From the NCBI GenBank assembly GCA_021234155.1, contig JAJEKV010000002.1:38739841-38803840 (forward strand): a DNA stretch of 64,000 nt. Reading direction: 5' to 3'. A program made the translations under genes and the position numbers. How positions within the stretch are numbered: position 1 is the stretch's first letter; every line of letters starts with the position of its first letter. Positions 55,030 through 64,000 of this stretch are shown piece by piece. The stretch comes from Isoetes taiwanensis (Eukaryota; Streptophyta; Lycopodiopsida; Isoetales; Isoetaceae). The notes beneath the pieces were generated by a model, which was not told where the DNA came from, made no database searches, and worked only from the letters and a program-made list of their open reading frames with translations.

Positions 55030-56230
55030 GTGTTTGTGTCTGGAACAGCATCCGTTTGTTGATTTTCACTTTCTGTGGTATGAAATGTTTTGAGGCGAAA
55101 GCCATTAACCAGTGTAGGTAATGGAGTTCCATCTAACTCAGCCAGCTGGAAAACGCTGGGTTGCACCACTTGAACAATTTAATAAGGGCCAAGCCATCGA
55201 AACTTTAGATTACCCGGAAAATTTTTGTACCGAGAATCATAAAGAAGAACCAAATCTCCTTCTTTGAATGTTTTTGTCTTAAGTCTTTTGTCATGCAATG
55301 ATTTCTGCAACCGTTGTCCATGAAGAACACGAACATAAGCATCACGCCTAAGTTCATCCAACTGTTCCAATTGATAAACCCTTTCTTTGAGTGCAGCAGG
55401 CGGATTATGGGCTGTAGCCAGTTGAAAACGGAGAGTTGGGAGAATGTACTCAAAAGGCATGAGAGCTTCTTGACCATAAACCAATTTGAAAGGAGTGTGA
55501 CCAGTAGCTATTTTGAAACAAGTATTGTAAGCCCAAAGAACAGTAGGAAGCTTGGTTTGCCAGTCAGTGCGAGAAGCGTCACAAATTTTCTTGAGAATTG
55601 TGACCAGAGTTTTGTTGGTGCTTTCTGCCAAACCATTCCCTTGAGGATAGTAAGGTGTGCTCTTGTGATGATGTATCAGGAGATAATCCGTCAGCTCCTT
55701 GATGGTATGATTGATAAAATGGACACCACGATCACCGACCCAGCTCGTAGGGGCAGCCCGGGCGCGTGATGATTTGTTGGTAGATGACCTTGCGTGCTTT
55801 TGCCGCAGGTGTTGTGCGGAAGTCGCATAAGCTTCCACCCATTTGGTAGCGTAATCGGTGAGAACCGAATGTAACGCACGCGGGTGTGCAGCGCGGTAGC
55901 GGGTCGATGGGTCCCACAAAATCCATCCCCATTTCTTTGAAGGGAAGTGGCGTGGCGGCCGGCGCCAAGGGAAGAGCCGCCACGGGCGTGGGCGTCCCCA
56001 CACGACAAGCATCACACGCGTGCGGGCGGGCGTGGCGTCTTTGAAGAGCGTGGGCCAAAAATACCCGCAAGAAGGATTTTTGCGCGTCGTGGTGTCACCA
56101 TGAAAATGACCACCACCGGAGCCCTTCATGGGCTTCTCGAACAATATCCGGGACCTCATGAGGGAGAACACGGCGTCGGCTGAGGCCGGTATCCTTTACT
56201 TTTTTGTAAAGATGGCCTGCAACCATGGTG
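55030..56230 (-). pseudogene. G2 integrase, broken
   Basis: Minus-strand segments: damaged zinc-binding region (56000-56150), GDGFCGTHRP/MDFVGPIDPL at the first catalytic Asp, DRGVHFINHTIKELTDYLL, YYPQGNGLAESTNK (Glu) and the GPY/F-type end FPGNLKFRWLGPY. A stop (TAA) at about 55180 interrupts the C-terminus that G1 keeps open. Frameshifts occur near 55740 and 55980. Confidence 0.85.
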
Positions 56231-56399
56231 TAGTCCGCGGACCTCACGGAGAAATTGATGTCGTCGGGATTGTCGGCTTGGAGAGAGCGTGGGCCCCTCG
56301 GGTGGAAGAGCGCTGTGAGGAGATATCTGGCGAAAGTCATGGAACCAATGTGGTGTTGCCGCGTGACCGAAAGAGTTGAGCGCCGGGAAAGGCGCCGAA

Positions 56400-57680
56400 A
56401 CTCCGATGGAGGATCATCCGTGTGGATGCGTGAAAGATAATCCGGGGACAACATGAGATTTGCCCGCCTTGTGAACAATTTCAAAATGTGCAAATTCTTG
56501 CAGAGGGAGGACCCAACGAGCAATGCGGCCCGTGGGCGTGGATTTGTTGATCAAATAAAGAAGTGCTTGGTGGTCAACAAAGAATTTGATCTGACTGCCC
56601 AAAAGATAGTGACGGAAGCGTTGGACCACGAAAAATTAAATCCAAGGCTTCACGCCTCGTGGGCAGAGTAGTTGCGCCGCTTTCAGCGATTGAGTTCTGG
56701 TGGCGATTCTGTTTGGTTTGTCGATTAATCGCGATCATATTCTTGAGAAAGAACAGCTCCAATAGCAAACGCCGAGACATCTACATGGACGTGAAAGGGC
56801 TTGTCCCATTGAGGAGGAACAAGAACCGGGGCCTGAGTAAGTAAAAGCTTCAACTGTTGGAAAGCAGCTTCCGCCTGGGAATTCCAAGCCCAGGTGGATT
56901 CATCACCCGTGAGTTTATGAATGGGATCTGCAATGGCTGCAAGTCCAGGAATGAAGATGGAGTAATAATTGACTTTACCCAAGAAAGAGCGTGTCTCCTT
57001 GATATTGGCTGGTGCTTGAGCCTTGAGCACACAACTGATTTTGGCAGGATCCGTGGTGATACCTGCTTTGCTGACAACGTGTCCTAACAGAACACCTGAA
57101 GTGACGCAAAAGGTGCATTTCTCGGGATTGAGACTAATGCCGGACTCATCACATTTAAAAAAAAACGAGTTCCAATTTATCCAAATGGTCAGCCATGGGC
57201 GTAGGCGCGAGAAGTCATCTTGAAAAATTTGCAAGAAGGGATTGTCCTTCATAAAATCTGAAAAGCGAGAGCATGACACGCGTTGAAACGTGGATGGAGA
57301 GTTTGATAATCCAAAAGGAACCACCTTGTAGGCAAAAGTGCCCCACGGGGTGGTGAAAGTAGTCTTGAGTTGATCAGATTCTTTGATTGAGATCTGATTG
57401 TAGCCAGAAAAACCATCCATGAAGGAGTACATTTCATGTCCAGCAACCTCTTCCAGAACCTGGTCGGTGAAGGGAAGTGAAAAATGATCACGCTCCGTGG
57501 CCTGATTGAGTTTTCGGTAGTCCACGCAAACGCGGATCTTTCCATTGTGTTTGAGTGGAATGACGATGGGGCTCACCCATTCAGAATGTTTGACCTCATA
57601 GATCAAACCTGCAGCAAGGAGTTTGTCAATTTTCGCTTTGCCGATCCACGGTAATTGGGGTTGAGCCGGTACTGTCATTG
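56400..57680 (-). pseudogene. G2 reverse transcriptase and RNase H
   Basis: The best preserved RT of the window. Reading 57678-56725: KIDKLLAAGLIYEVKHSEWV, IRVCVDYRKLNQATERDHF, SFMDGFSGYNQISI, FAYKVVPFGLSNSPSTFQR, the catalytic region as IFQDDF (normally YxDD; the Tyr is replaced), GVLLGHVVSKAGI, SFLGKVNYY, then RNase H start (FHVHVDVSAFAIGAVLSQEY). RNase H continues after a frameshift at about 56629-56420 (HYLLGSQIKFFVDHQALLYL). The altered palm motif, with local frame slips around it, makes activity unlikely. Confidence 0.88.
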
Positions 57681-58144
57681 CTAAACTGGACGTGCATCAG
57701 ATTTGGTAGGAATGGTGAGTTCCCCCAAGGCTTTGTTTATCCCCCGAAGATCTCTGTAGCTCCAGGCGAAAATGTGTTTGAACTTTTTGAAGAGCGTGAC
57801 AGCCCTGTTACGATAGGGTGTCGGAAGATTTGCAGCTATGCGGGACGGTGATTGTTGCCCACGTCCACAATCTCGACCTCTTGAGTCCGAATATGGGGAT
57901 AACGTCAGGTGTCCTGGACAATATGAGCAGGAGGTTGAAGCATAACGGGGATCGTGGCACTTTCTGCGTGGTGAAAAGAGAGGTTCCGAGTCTCCTCAAG
58001 CGAGAGGTTGCTTCATGACAGCGTGTACATCTACAGGAGCTGCAGGAGGTTCAACATCTGAAAAGTGATCTACACGTTGGATTCGATTGCAAAGAGCCAG
58101 ATAAGGGTCAAGCAAAGCAGCCACAGCCTGGTCCTGATCAAGGG

Positions 58145-59071
58145 TCATTTCTCCCCAAGGATCAGCATAGTCGGGGTAGGGATGAGGATGAGGAGACTTC
58201 GCGGTGGAGCCTGAACATGATAGATATTCTGGGCGTCTTCAGAATCGGTGTCGGAGAGAGAGGGTTCAGCATTGTCAATGGAAATGATTTTGCCTGTTTC
58301 CAAGTCCATGGTGGCATTGAGGTGACCATCTGTGATGACTAACTGATCCGTGGCCCAGTAATGGATACTCTTGGCCTGGCGGAGAAAAGGTCTGCCTACG
58401 AACATTTCATAATCACCTGGATCTTCTCCAGCCTTCCAAACACCAAATTCCAAGGGGAATCGGAGATCACCAATGTTGATGTGAAGAAGAGGCGTGACGC
58501 CTTGAGGTCGCGTGATATGGCCATTGGCCAATTTGATGTCATATGGGGCACGATAGAGTTGTGTGATGCCCATTTGTTTGCAGAGTTTATCCGTGATGAG
58601 ATTGACCGCGCTACCTCCATCAATTTGAACATGATTGACTTGTTGATTGCCCACCGTGGCATGTATCCTGGGTGTAGAGGTAGCCACAGCCCCAACCAAA
58701 ACAGTCGGGAGTGGTAACTGGTCCTTGAGAGCAGGACAGAGTTTCAAAATGGTTGCCAAACTTAAAGGAATTTTGATTTTTGCCAGCTCCTCTTGGAGTT
58801 CCAGAGGCACATGAGAAAAAGGATCTGCTGGATCCACGGGTGCTGGAGTGCGTGGTAATGAAGCAGCAACTTCTTTGAGAAGGTCAACCTCAGCAGCTAT
58901 ATTTGGATATGTCTGAGAGCGTGGAGGTTGAGACGTGGAAGGTGCTTCTTGTCTTTGTTGAGCTCTAGTGGTGGCATGAACATTAGCCAACGTGCGGCCT
59001 TCAGCAGCTTGCATGGGGTTCAGAATGCTTTGACGAACTTTAGGCATGACATGCTGCATGAGTTTCTCCAA
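58145..59071 (-). pseudogene. G2 gag end and protease
   Basis: Open for 308 residues: RQSILNPMQAAEGRTLAN, a Pro-rich linker, LPLPTVLVGAVATST, the protease active site VQIDGGSAVNLI at residues of about 175-185 (DGG rather than DTG), LANGHITRPQGVTPLLHI, and VGRPFLRQAKSIHYW. The empty CACTA target GAA (58768-58770) lies in AKIKIPLSLAT. Confidence 0.87.
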
Positions 59072-59089
59072 GTCAGGTGCAAAGTGAAC

Positions 59090-60910
59090 CTTTTTTCCTC
59101 TTCATGAGGAATGGTGTCGACTGCAAAGGCAGGTTGCGTGCCATTTGGAATAATGGTTAAGGGACGTGACGCCCTGGTCTGACGTGAAACCATACCAACC
59201 CAATTGGACGGCTGGACTGGAGGATTAAGAGCCTGAAAAATTTCTTCCTGTGCTTGTTGATCCATCTGAGGTTGATTGGCAGGAGCTGGTTGATAGCGTG
59301 AGTGCTGAGGCGCACGAGGTGGCTTCCGATAAGCCGTGAGGCGGACCGATGTGGTCTGGTTGGTGCCGCTGCACCTGAACTTGTGGAAGTTGAGGACACG
59401 CCATGGTGGTATGACCCCATTCTTGACAGTGATAACACTGAGCTTTAGAAGGATCAAAAGGAGGACGTGTGCTGGGTCCCCGTTGTTGCTCCTGTTGCTG
59501 ATAGAGTTGATTGGGTTGCGCCTGCAGTGGTGGCTGCTGATATTGCGATTGTTGTTGAGGTGTGGTTTGCACTTGATAAACCAGCTTGTTGCGGAAAGGT
59601 GTAGGATGAGTGCGAGTGCACTCTTCCGTGGCATGATTGCACATGTTGCATCTTTTACAATGAGGCTGGCCATTGGTCGCCAAGTGGCCTTGATATTTGC
59701 AAATATGGCACCAGATCTGACTGCGCTGCGGATTGGCGTGTTGAGGTTGGACAGCAGTCTGTGGAACCATGACGGGTGGAATGAAGGGGAGCTCCTGAAG
59801 AGCCACGCCATGGGAGGAAACATTGACTGAGTGATTGACAAGGTCGATAGCCTGCTCCAAAGTCTTCGGACGCAGGTATTCAGTCATGAGTCGGATAGCT
59901 GGAGGAAGTCCTTGGAGAAACCAGACCAAGATCTGGCTCTGTGTTGGGTACTCCTTGAGTTTGCTGAGCAGAATGTGAAGTCGATCTGCAAAATCCCGGG
60001 CGGACTCCGTGGGCTCTTGTTGAAGGTCATTGAGTTGCTTGAGATGAAGTTGATCATCATCCGTGGTCCCATAGTGAGAAAGAAAAGCAGTTCTCATTTC
60101 TGACCAATCTTGTTTCTAGTGGCTTTTGTTGGACATGAGCCATTGATGAGGGGAGCCATGCAGGGTGGTGGAAAAGATGTGGAATTTCAGTTGAGGTTGC
60201 GCATGACCATTCAGGACAGCCAGAGCCTCAAATTCTTCCATGTGGGCCTGAGCACTTTGGTCTAATGGTTTGCCTTTCGTGTTGCCAAAGGTTGGATAAG
60301 TCAGCTTAAGGGTCTGAAAGGTAGAGGTGAAAGTGCTTGGCTGGACAGGAACTGGATAGGGATTATATTGAGGTGGAGTTGGAGGTGGCATGGTGTCGGA
60401 AAGACCCTGATGAAGGGGTTGCTGAGGTGGAGGTACTGGAGGTGCCTGATCATTGGTTTTGAGGTCTGTAAGGTTGTAAACAGGAAGAGCGGTGGGAAAG
60501 GTAGGGAAGGAAAATTCCTGTGGAGGAGCAAAAGAGACATGTGGATATATCCTTGCCCCCCCGGGGGAGATGATGGTTGTGAAGGCAGAGGCGTATGGCC
60601 AGACGAATGATGGATGTAGGCATGTTCTGGGGTATGAAAGTAAGGTTGAGAAGGTTGAGCCTGATAGGGCTCCTGATAGTGATGAGGTGACTGAGGCTGT
60701 GAGCAATGTTTGCATGCTTGGGGCGGGGAACTGGGACGAGACAGGACACGAGGGGTGGGTGGCGCCGACTGAGCCCTAGACTGAATGTGGCCACCCTCAA
60801 TGTCATAAGCAGATCCATACATATCGCGAACAGCTTCCCTTCGATGATGGCGCTCCAAGCGAGATGCCGTCTGGGAAAGAAGTTCTTCAGGCGTGAAGTT
60901 TCAGACAGAC
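59090..60910 (-). pseudogene. G2 gag
   Basis: Structural protein of the retroelement. Minus-strand order: Pro/Gln/His-rich N-terminus, gag core (FLSHYGTTDDDQLHLKQLND, SARDFADRLHILLSKLKEY, ILVWFLQGLPPAIRLM), then two Cys/His clusters: a CHICKYQGHLATN segment followed by CKRCNMCNHATEEC, and a canonical CCHC knuckle CYHCQEWGHTTMAC near 59410-59450. Frameshifts or stops near 60115, 60700 and 59220-59160 split it into several pieces, fewer than in G1. Confidence 0.87.
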
Positions 60911-60942
60911 ATGGCGACAGAAGAAAGGAAAAGCGAATCAGA

Positions 60943-60958
60943 CCCGGCATCGGCGCCA
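60943..60958 (-). promoter_or_regulatory. G2 primer-binding site, tRNA-Asp type
   Basis: On the minus strand TGGCGCCGATGCCGGG begins one base inside the 5' LTR. It matches the tRNA-Asp-complementary TGGCGCCGTTGCCGGG used by several plant gypsy lineages except for one base. Confidence 0.8.
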
Positions 60959-60959
60959 G

Positions 60960-61550
60960 TGTTTGGGGTCTGGGTTCGGGAACTCCTGCAAGACAGCCCT
61001 CTGTGAGGACCCGTGGATCTAACAGGAGAATCCGGGGGACTATGTCACGCGGGATTTGCAAGAAGAGAACAAGAAGAAGAAAACAGAACAAAAGAGAACA
61101 ATGAGGGGAAAATGATAAGCTTCCTTGATATCAATGATGAACATACATGAGCTCTCGCAATCGAGAGAAGACTGAAATGAGACAAGACTCAAAACTCATC
61201 TAAAACTCATGTGCTAGCTCTACTCATATATATAGTACAATGGCCTTGGGCCCAATATAGACACTCTGACTGATCTCGGTGCCGACTCCTGGAAGGAGGC
61301 CTGATTTGCAGGAATGTTGGCGGTGCCTCTTGAAGTGCCTAGAACCACGCTGACGCTGACGCAGGCGGTGACGGGTCATCACTTGTCGCGGCGCCTCTTG
61401 GTAGCAGACCCAGGCTTTGACTGCGTGGTCTACTGCTTGGTCTTCTGCTGGGCCTTGGACGACTGACCCGTGCCTGTCTGTGGATCCTTGGACTTGACTT
61501 GGTCCGTCGTATGCATGAATAGTCCTGTACCAGGAGGCACAGGACTAACA
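60960..61550 (-). repeat. G2 5' LTR
   Basis: 591 bp, clearly homologous to the G1 LTRs but with more differences, including 'ccttgggccc' for 'cctctggccc' and several changes near 61330-61480. TG...CA ends intact. Confidence 0.93.
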
Positions 61551-61559
61551 CAAATATCA

Positions 61560-63153
61560 AATCTTAACTCTTCTGCCATGGATTTGAGGTTACCTTTTGG
61601 TAATGTAGGCTCAGCTATTATAGATTCAAGTTTAACTTCAGGTATTTGTTTTTTCTTTTTGTGTTTTAACTGTGGCTCTTGTGCATGTTTCTAATTGTGC
61701 TTGAATGCAGATACAGATGTAGTTTCTCTGGGAAAGAAAGCCACAAACTCTGTTGATATATTAGGTATATTCACCATTTTTTATTTGCCATTTTAAGGTA
61801 TGTTTTAATGATTTTTTTCTGTAGGAAATGTGGAAGATCATCCTTCTTTCAGTTTTGATATGCCTGTTGATAAGCTTCTGGAAAAGGAAGTTGCTAGTAT
61901 TGATTCATATAAAGAAAAAAAGATGGAAAAGAACAATGGTCGGAGTAATGGAAAAAGGATAATTAATACTGCTGGGATCAAGGATCTTGATCCAGAATTG
62001 GTTGATAAGGTTAATTCTGCGGGATCTAATACTTCAGAAGCGAAGGATGAAAGGGCCAGGGGCCGTTTTGATGCTTGGAGGATTCGAAACAATCTAAAGA
62101 AGTGTTGAGCACATATTCCACTGGCCGAGTTTGCAGATATGCTGGAGAGATTCATCTTATGTGTACATCTGCAGGATGGTAGAAGATACCCTCCAGACTC
62201 GTAAGTTTAGTTTTTATTTGTTTTTGATGTCTTGTTTTTATTTGTTTCTGATCTTTTGGTTCTGCAGATTGCAGAATTTGTATCGTACCTTCAACTGAAT
62301 ATTGAGGAGACATCAGGAATCGAGAGTTCTGTAGACAAAGATAGATGAGATAATTGATATCTATCATGATGCCAATTTTTTGAGAGCATATAAAGCTTGC
62401 TATGGAGCAGTCTGCTACTATAGGGGCAACACTTCCAAAGAGAAGAAAGAGTGATATATTAAGCAGGAAAGACCAGAATGCAATCTTGGCGCATTCCATG
62501 CATCAAGTGAATTCTCCAACAGGTTTGCAGAAATGGTTTGCATTCTATTGTATGACACATTTCTTGATTTGGGTGTGGCAGAACTACATAAGATAAGGGA
62601 TTTTTCAAATTAATGTTGGCAAGGATTTTGTGAGAGATTACATTGAGTATTGCGAGACAACAAGCAAGAACTGGCATGACGGCATAAATAAGTGCAAGAC
62701 TGAGGATTTTAGGGAACCAGTTAGATGTTATGAGTTCGATGTCATTCAGGCATGGAGGCACTTGCATAGCCATCTGCTGCATTATGAGGTGAATGATAAA
62801 ATTGGTAGTAGGTTTATCTTTCTTCAAGCTATTAGTAATCCAAGGACAATGGTCTGGTATAATTTGAACCATAGTTCTACAAAGAGAGTTTCTACCTGGC
62901 TGCGAGAGATGACAGATGTGTGTGAGCTTGAGGGTAATTTTATAAAGAAGATTTGCAAGGCTACAACGCTAACTCGGACGTCTGTCTCGGGTGTTCCAAT
63001 TCAAGTGGGGGATGTCGATAACAGGTCATAAAAATCCTGAATCCTAAAAGCAGTATGACCAAAGTGGAATTGTGGTGAAAGCATCTGCGATGGATGTTCT
63101 GCGATCAGGTAATGATTACACGGATGCATTTCGCAGTAACGTTGAGAACTAAA
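61560..63153 (+). pseudogene. Crypton/DUF3504-like tyrosine recombinase gene, spliced but broken
   Basis: Exon-like blocks with GT/AG borders: up to 61641; 61711-61764; 61825-62200; from 62268 on. Exon 3 reads ELVDKVNSAGSN...RGRFDAWRIRNNLKKC, a TGA, then IPLAEFADMLERFILCVHLQ and GRRYPPDS, the SAM-like N-terminal domain of DUF3504/Crypton-type recombinases. Exon 4: LQNLYRTFN, TSGIESSVDKD, ATLPKRRKSDILSRKDQNAI, VNSPTGLQKWFAFYCMTHFL, DYIEYCETTSKNWHD, RCYEFDVIQAWRHL, KIGSRFIFLQAISNPRTMVW, STKRVSTWLREM, TSVSGVP and, after a frameshift, TGHKNPES-stop-KQYDQ (63021-63059), the family's His and Tyr box. The two catalytic Arg positions look lost (SLRAT-like site reads ICKAT). Several frameshifts and stops: a pseudogene. 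A tail to 63153 (VKASAMDVLRS) follows. Confidence 0.78.
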
Positions 63154-64000
63154 TGCTGGCTTAGCTGGTTTGACAAGCTCTGCAAAGGCTGCTGGTTTGG
63201 CTTGTAAATCACATGGTTTTGTGGCACCATTAAGTGACATATCTAATTCTGGAACTGCTAGTTTGCATGTGGACATTGATGATGAGTATATTTGAGATCT
63301 GGACGTTGTTTTACAGCGTTCTCCAGCACTGTAGAAATATTTTCCAGAGTTTGGAAGTGGTTTTGGATTTTTGCTAGTAGCAATGTCTTATTTCAAGGTA
63401 ATACAATCGTGAAGATCATCATTCAAGTTAATAATCTCTCTGAAGCAGGAATTGTTGCAAAAAAATTGTAAGTTTGTGAATTTATTTTGCTTTTTTAAAT
63501 TTTGAGATCTAATTTTTTATTGTTATTTAGGAATTCTGAAAGTGTTGGTTCAAATGAGCAGAGTCAGAATTTTGGCGCTTAGGATCAGATTGAATATTAG
63601 TTAGGTTTGAATTTTAGGTTAGGTTTAAAAGATTTAAGTTTAGATAGGTTTGAATTTTAAGTATGTTTGAATTCTAGGTTTGAACCCTAAATCTTATATC
63701 TAATCAGTTGATTTGAAATTTGAAATTTTATTACAGATCAGATGATGTTTATGTGAAAAATTTACTTCAGAGATGCAATTACATGATGGAATTTCAAAGG
63801 CTCAATTTTTGATGATTTTACTGTGATCAAGTTATGATCAAAGATTTCAATGTAAAACTGTGATTCGAGATTTCAATGTGAAACTGTTTGAAACCTTTTA
63901 ATCTGAAACTTGTACTGAAATTTTGGAATGTGAAACATGTTTTTCAATGAATAGAATTTTGAATGATATAGAACTTTGATTGTTGAAATATTTGTTGAAC
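63154..64000. other. 3' flank, AT-rich, no clear gene
   Basis: A frame reading LTSSAKAAGLACKSHGF and SLHVDIDDEYI (63165-63297) may be the end of the recombinase gene's last exon. Beyond, only short direct repeats ('aggtttgaattttaggtta' at 63600-63690; 'gatttcaatgt-aaactgt' at 63845-63890) are seen. Confidence 0.4.

Larger units (their letters stand above)
51976..61550 (-). mobile_element. Ty3/gypsy element G2, 3'-truncated
   Basis: Same family and orientation as G1. The 5' LTR (60960-61550), tRNA-Asp-type primer-binding site, gag, protease, RT, RNase H, integrase, antisense ORF and most of the extra ORF are present. Similarity to G1 ends at about 51975, so the last part of the extra ORF and the 3' LTR are missing. 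The gag-protease junction is uninterrupted here (58760-58775), showing the state of G1 before CACTA insertion. Identity to G1 falls in the left 300 bp. Confidence 0.92.

Overview
This window is a gene-poor, transposon-dense stretch of a large land-plant nuclear genome. A fern or other seed-free vascular plant seems most likely; this is an inference. Reasons: long AT-rich spacers; plant-type L1 LINEs (DUF4283 ORF1, zf-RVT C-terminus); Ty3/gypsy elements primed by tRNA-Asp; CACTA, Mutator, Tourist and Helitron signatures; and intronless PLS-class pentatricopeptide repeat (PPR) genes of the kind abundant in fern nuclei. No bacterial operon, rRNA gene or convincing tRNA gene is visible.

Layout. 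1-4.1 kb: a LINE endonuclease fragment, a reverse-oriented piece of a gypsy LTR and a gag-protease remnant. 4157-10448: a nearly full-length but broken L1 LINE with a poly-A tail and 16-bp target-site duplications (TSDs). 10568-11963: a solo LTR with 5-bp TSDs. 12-19 kb: a tandem array, a degraded PPR copy, a truncated LINE 3' end and small tandem duplications. 19267-34578: a complete gypsy element on the minus strand (G1) with LTRs differing at about two positions; a 4.18-kb CACTA element (27539-31715) sits inside it. 34.6-44 kb: mostly unrecognised spacer with a LINE 3' end, a foldback-like element, a Tourist MITE and a Helitron-like terminus. 44784-46298: the one apparently open gene, a PPR gene on the minus strand, inside an inverted copy of the 14.2-16.2 kb block. 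47486-49635: a Mutator-like element. 49850-51975: the 5' half of a second LINE. 51976-61550: a second gypsy copy (G2), lacking its 3' LTR. 61560-63153: a spliced but broken gene for a Crypton/DUF3504-type tyrosine recombinase.

Two things stand out. (1) The CACTA element carries a multi-exon piece of a plant PRMT6-type protein arginine methyltransferase gene with splice sites and intron phase still readable, so it is a gene-capturing (Pack-type) CACTA; it is younger than the already young G1. The empty site is visible in G2. (2) The right end holds a DUF3504-like tyrosine recombinase with recognisable C-terminal motifs, an unexpected family for a land plant. The G1/G2 family also carries, downstream of integrase, a long coiled-coil sense ORF that runs into the LTR and a small antisense ORF with its own TATA box.

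Most coding sequence here is transposon-derived and broken. Boundaries given with 'about' were read by eye.
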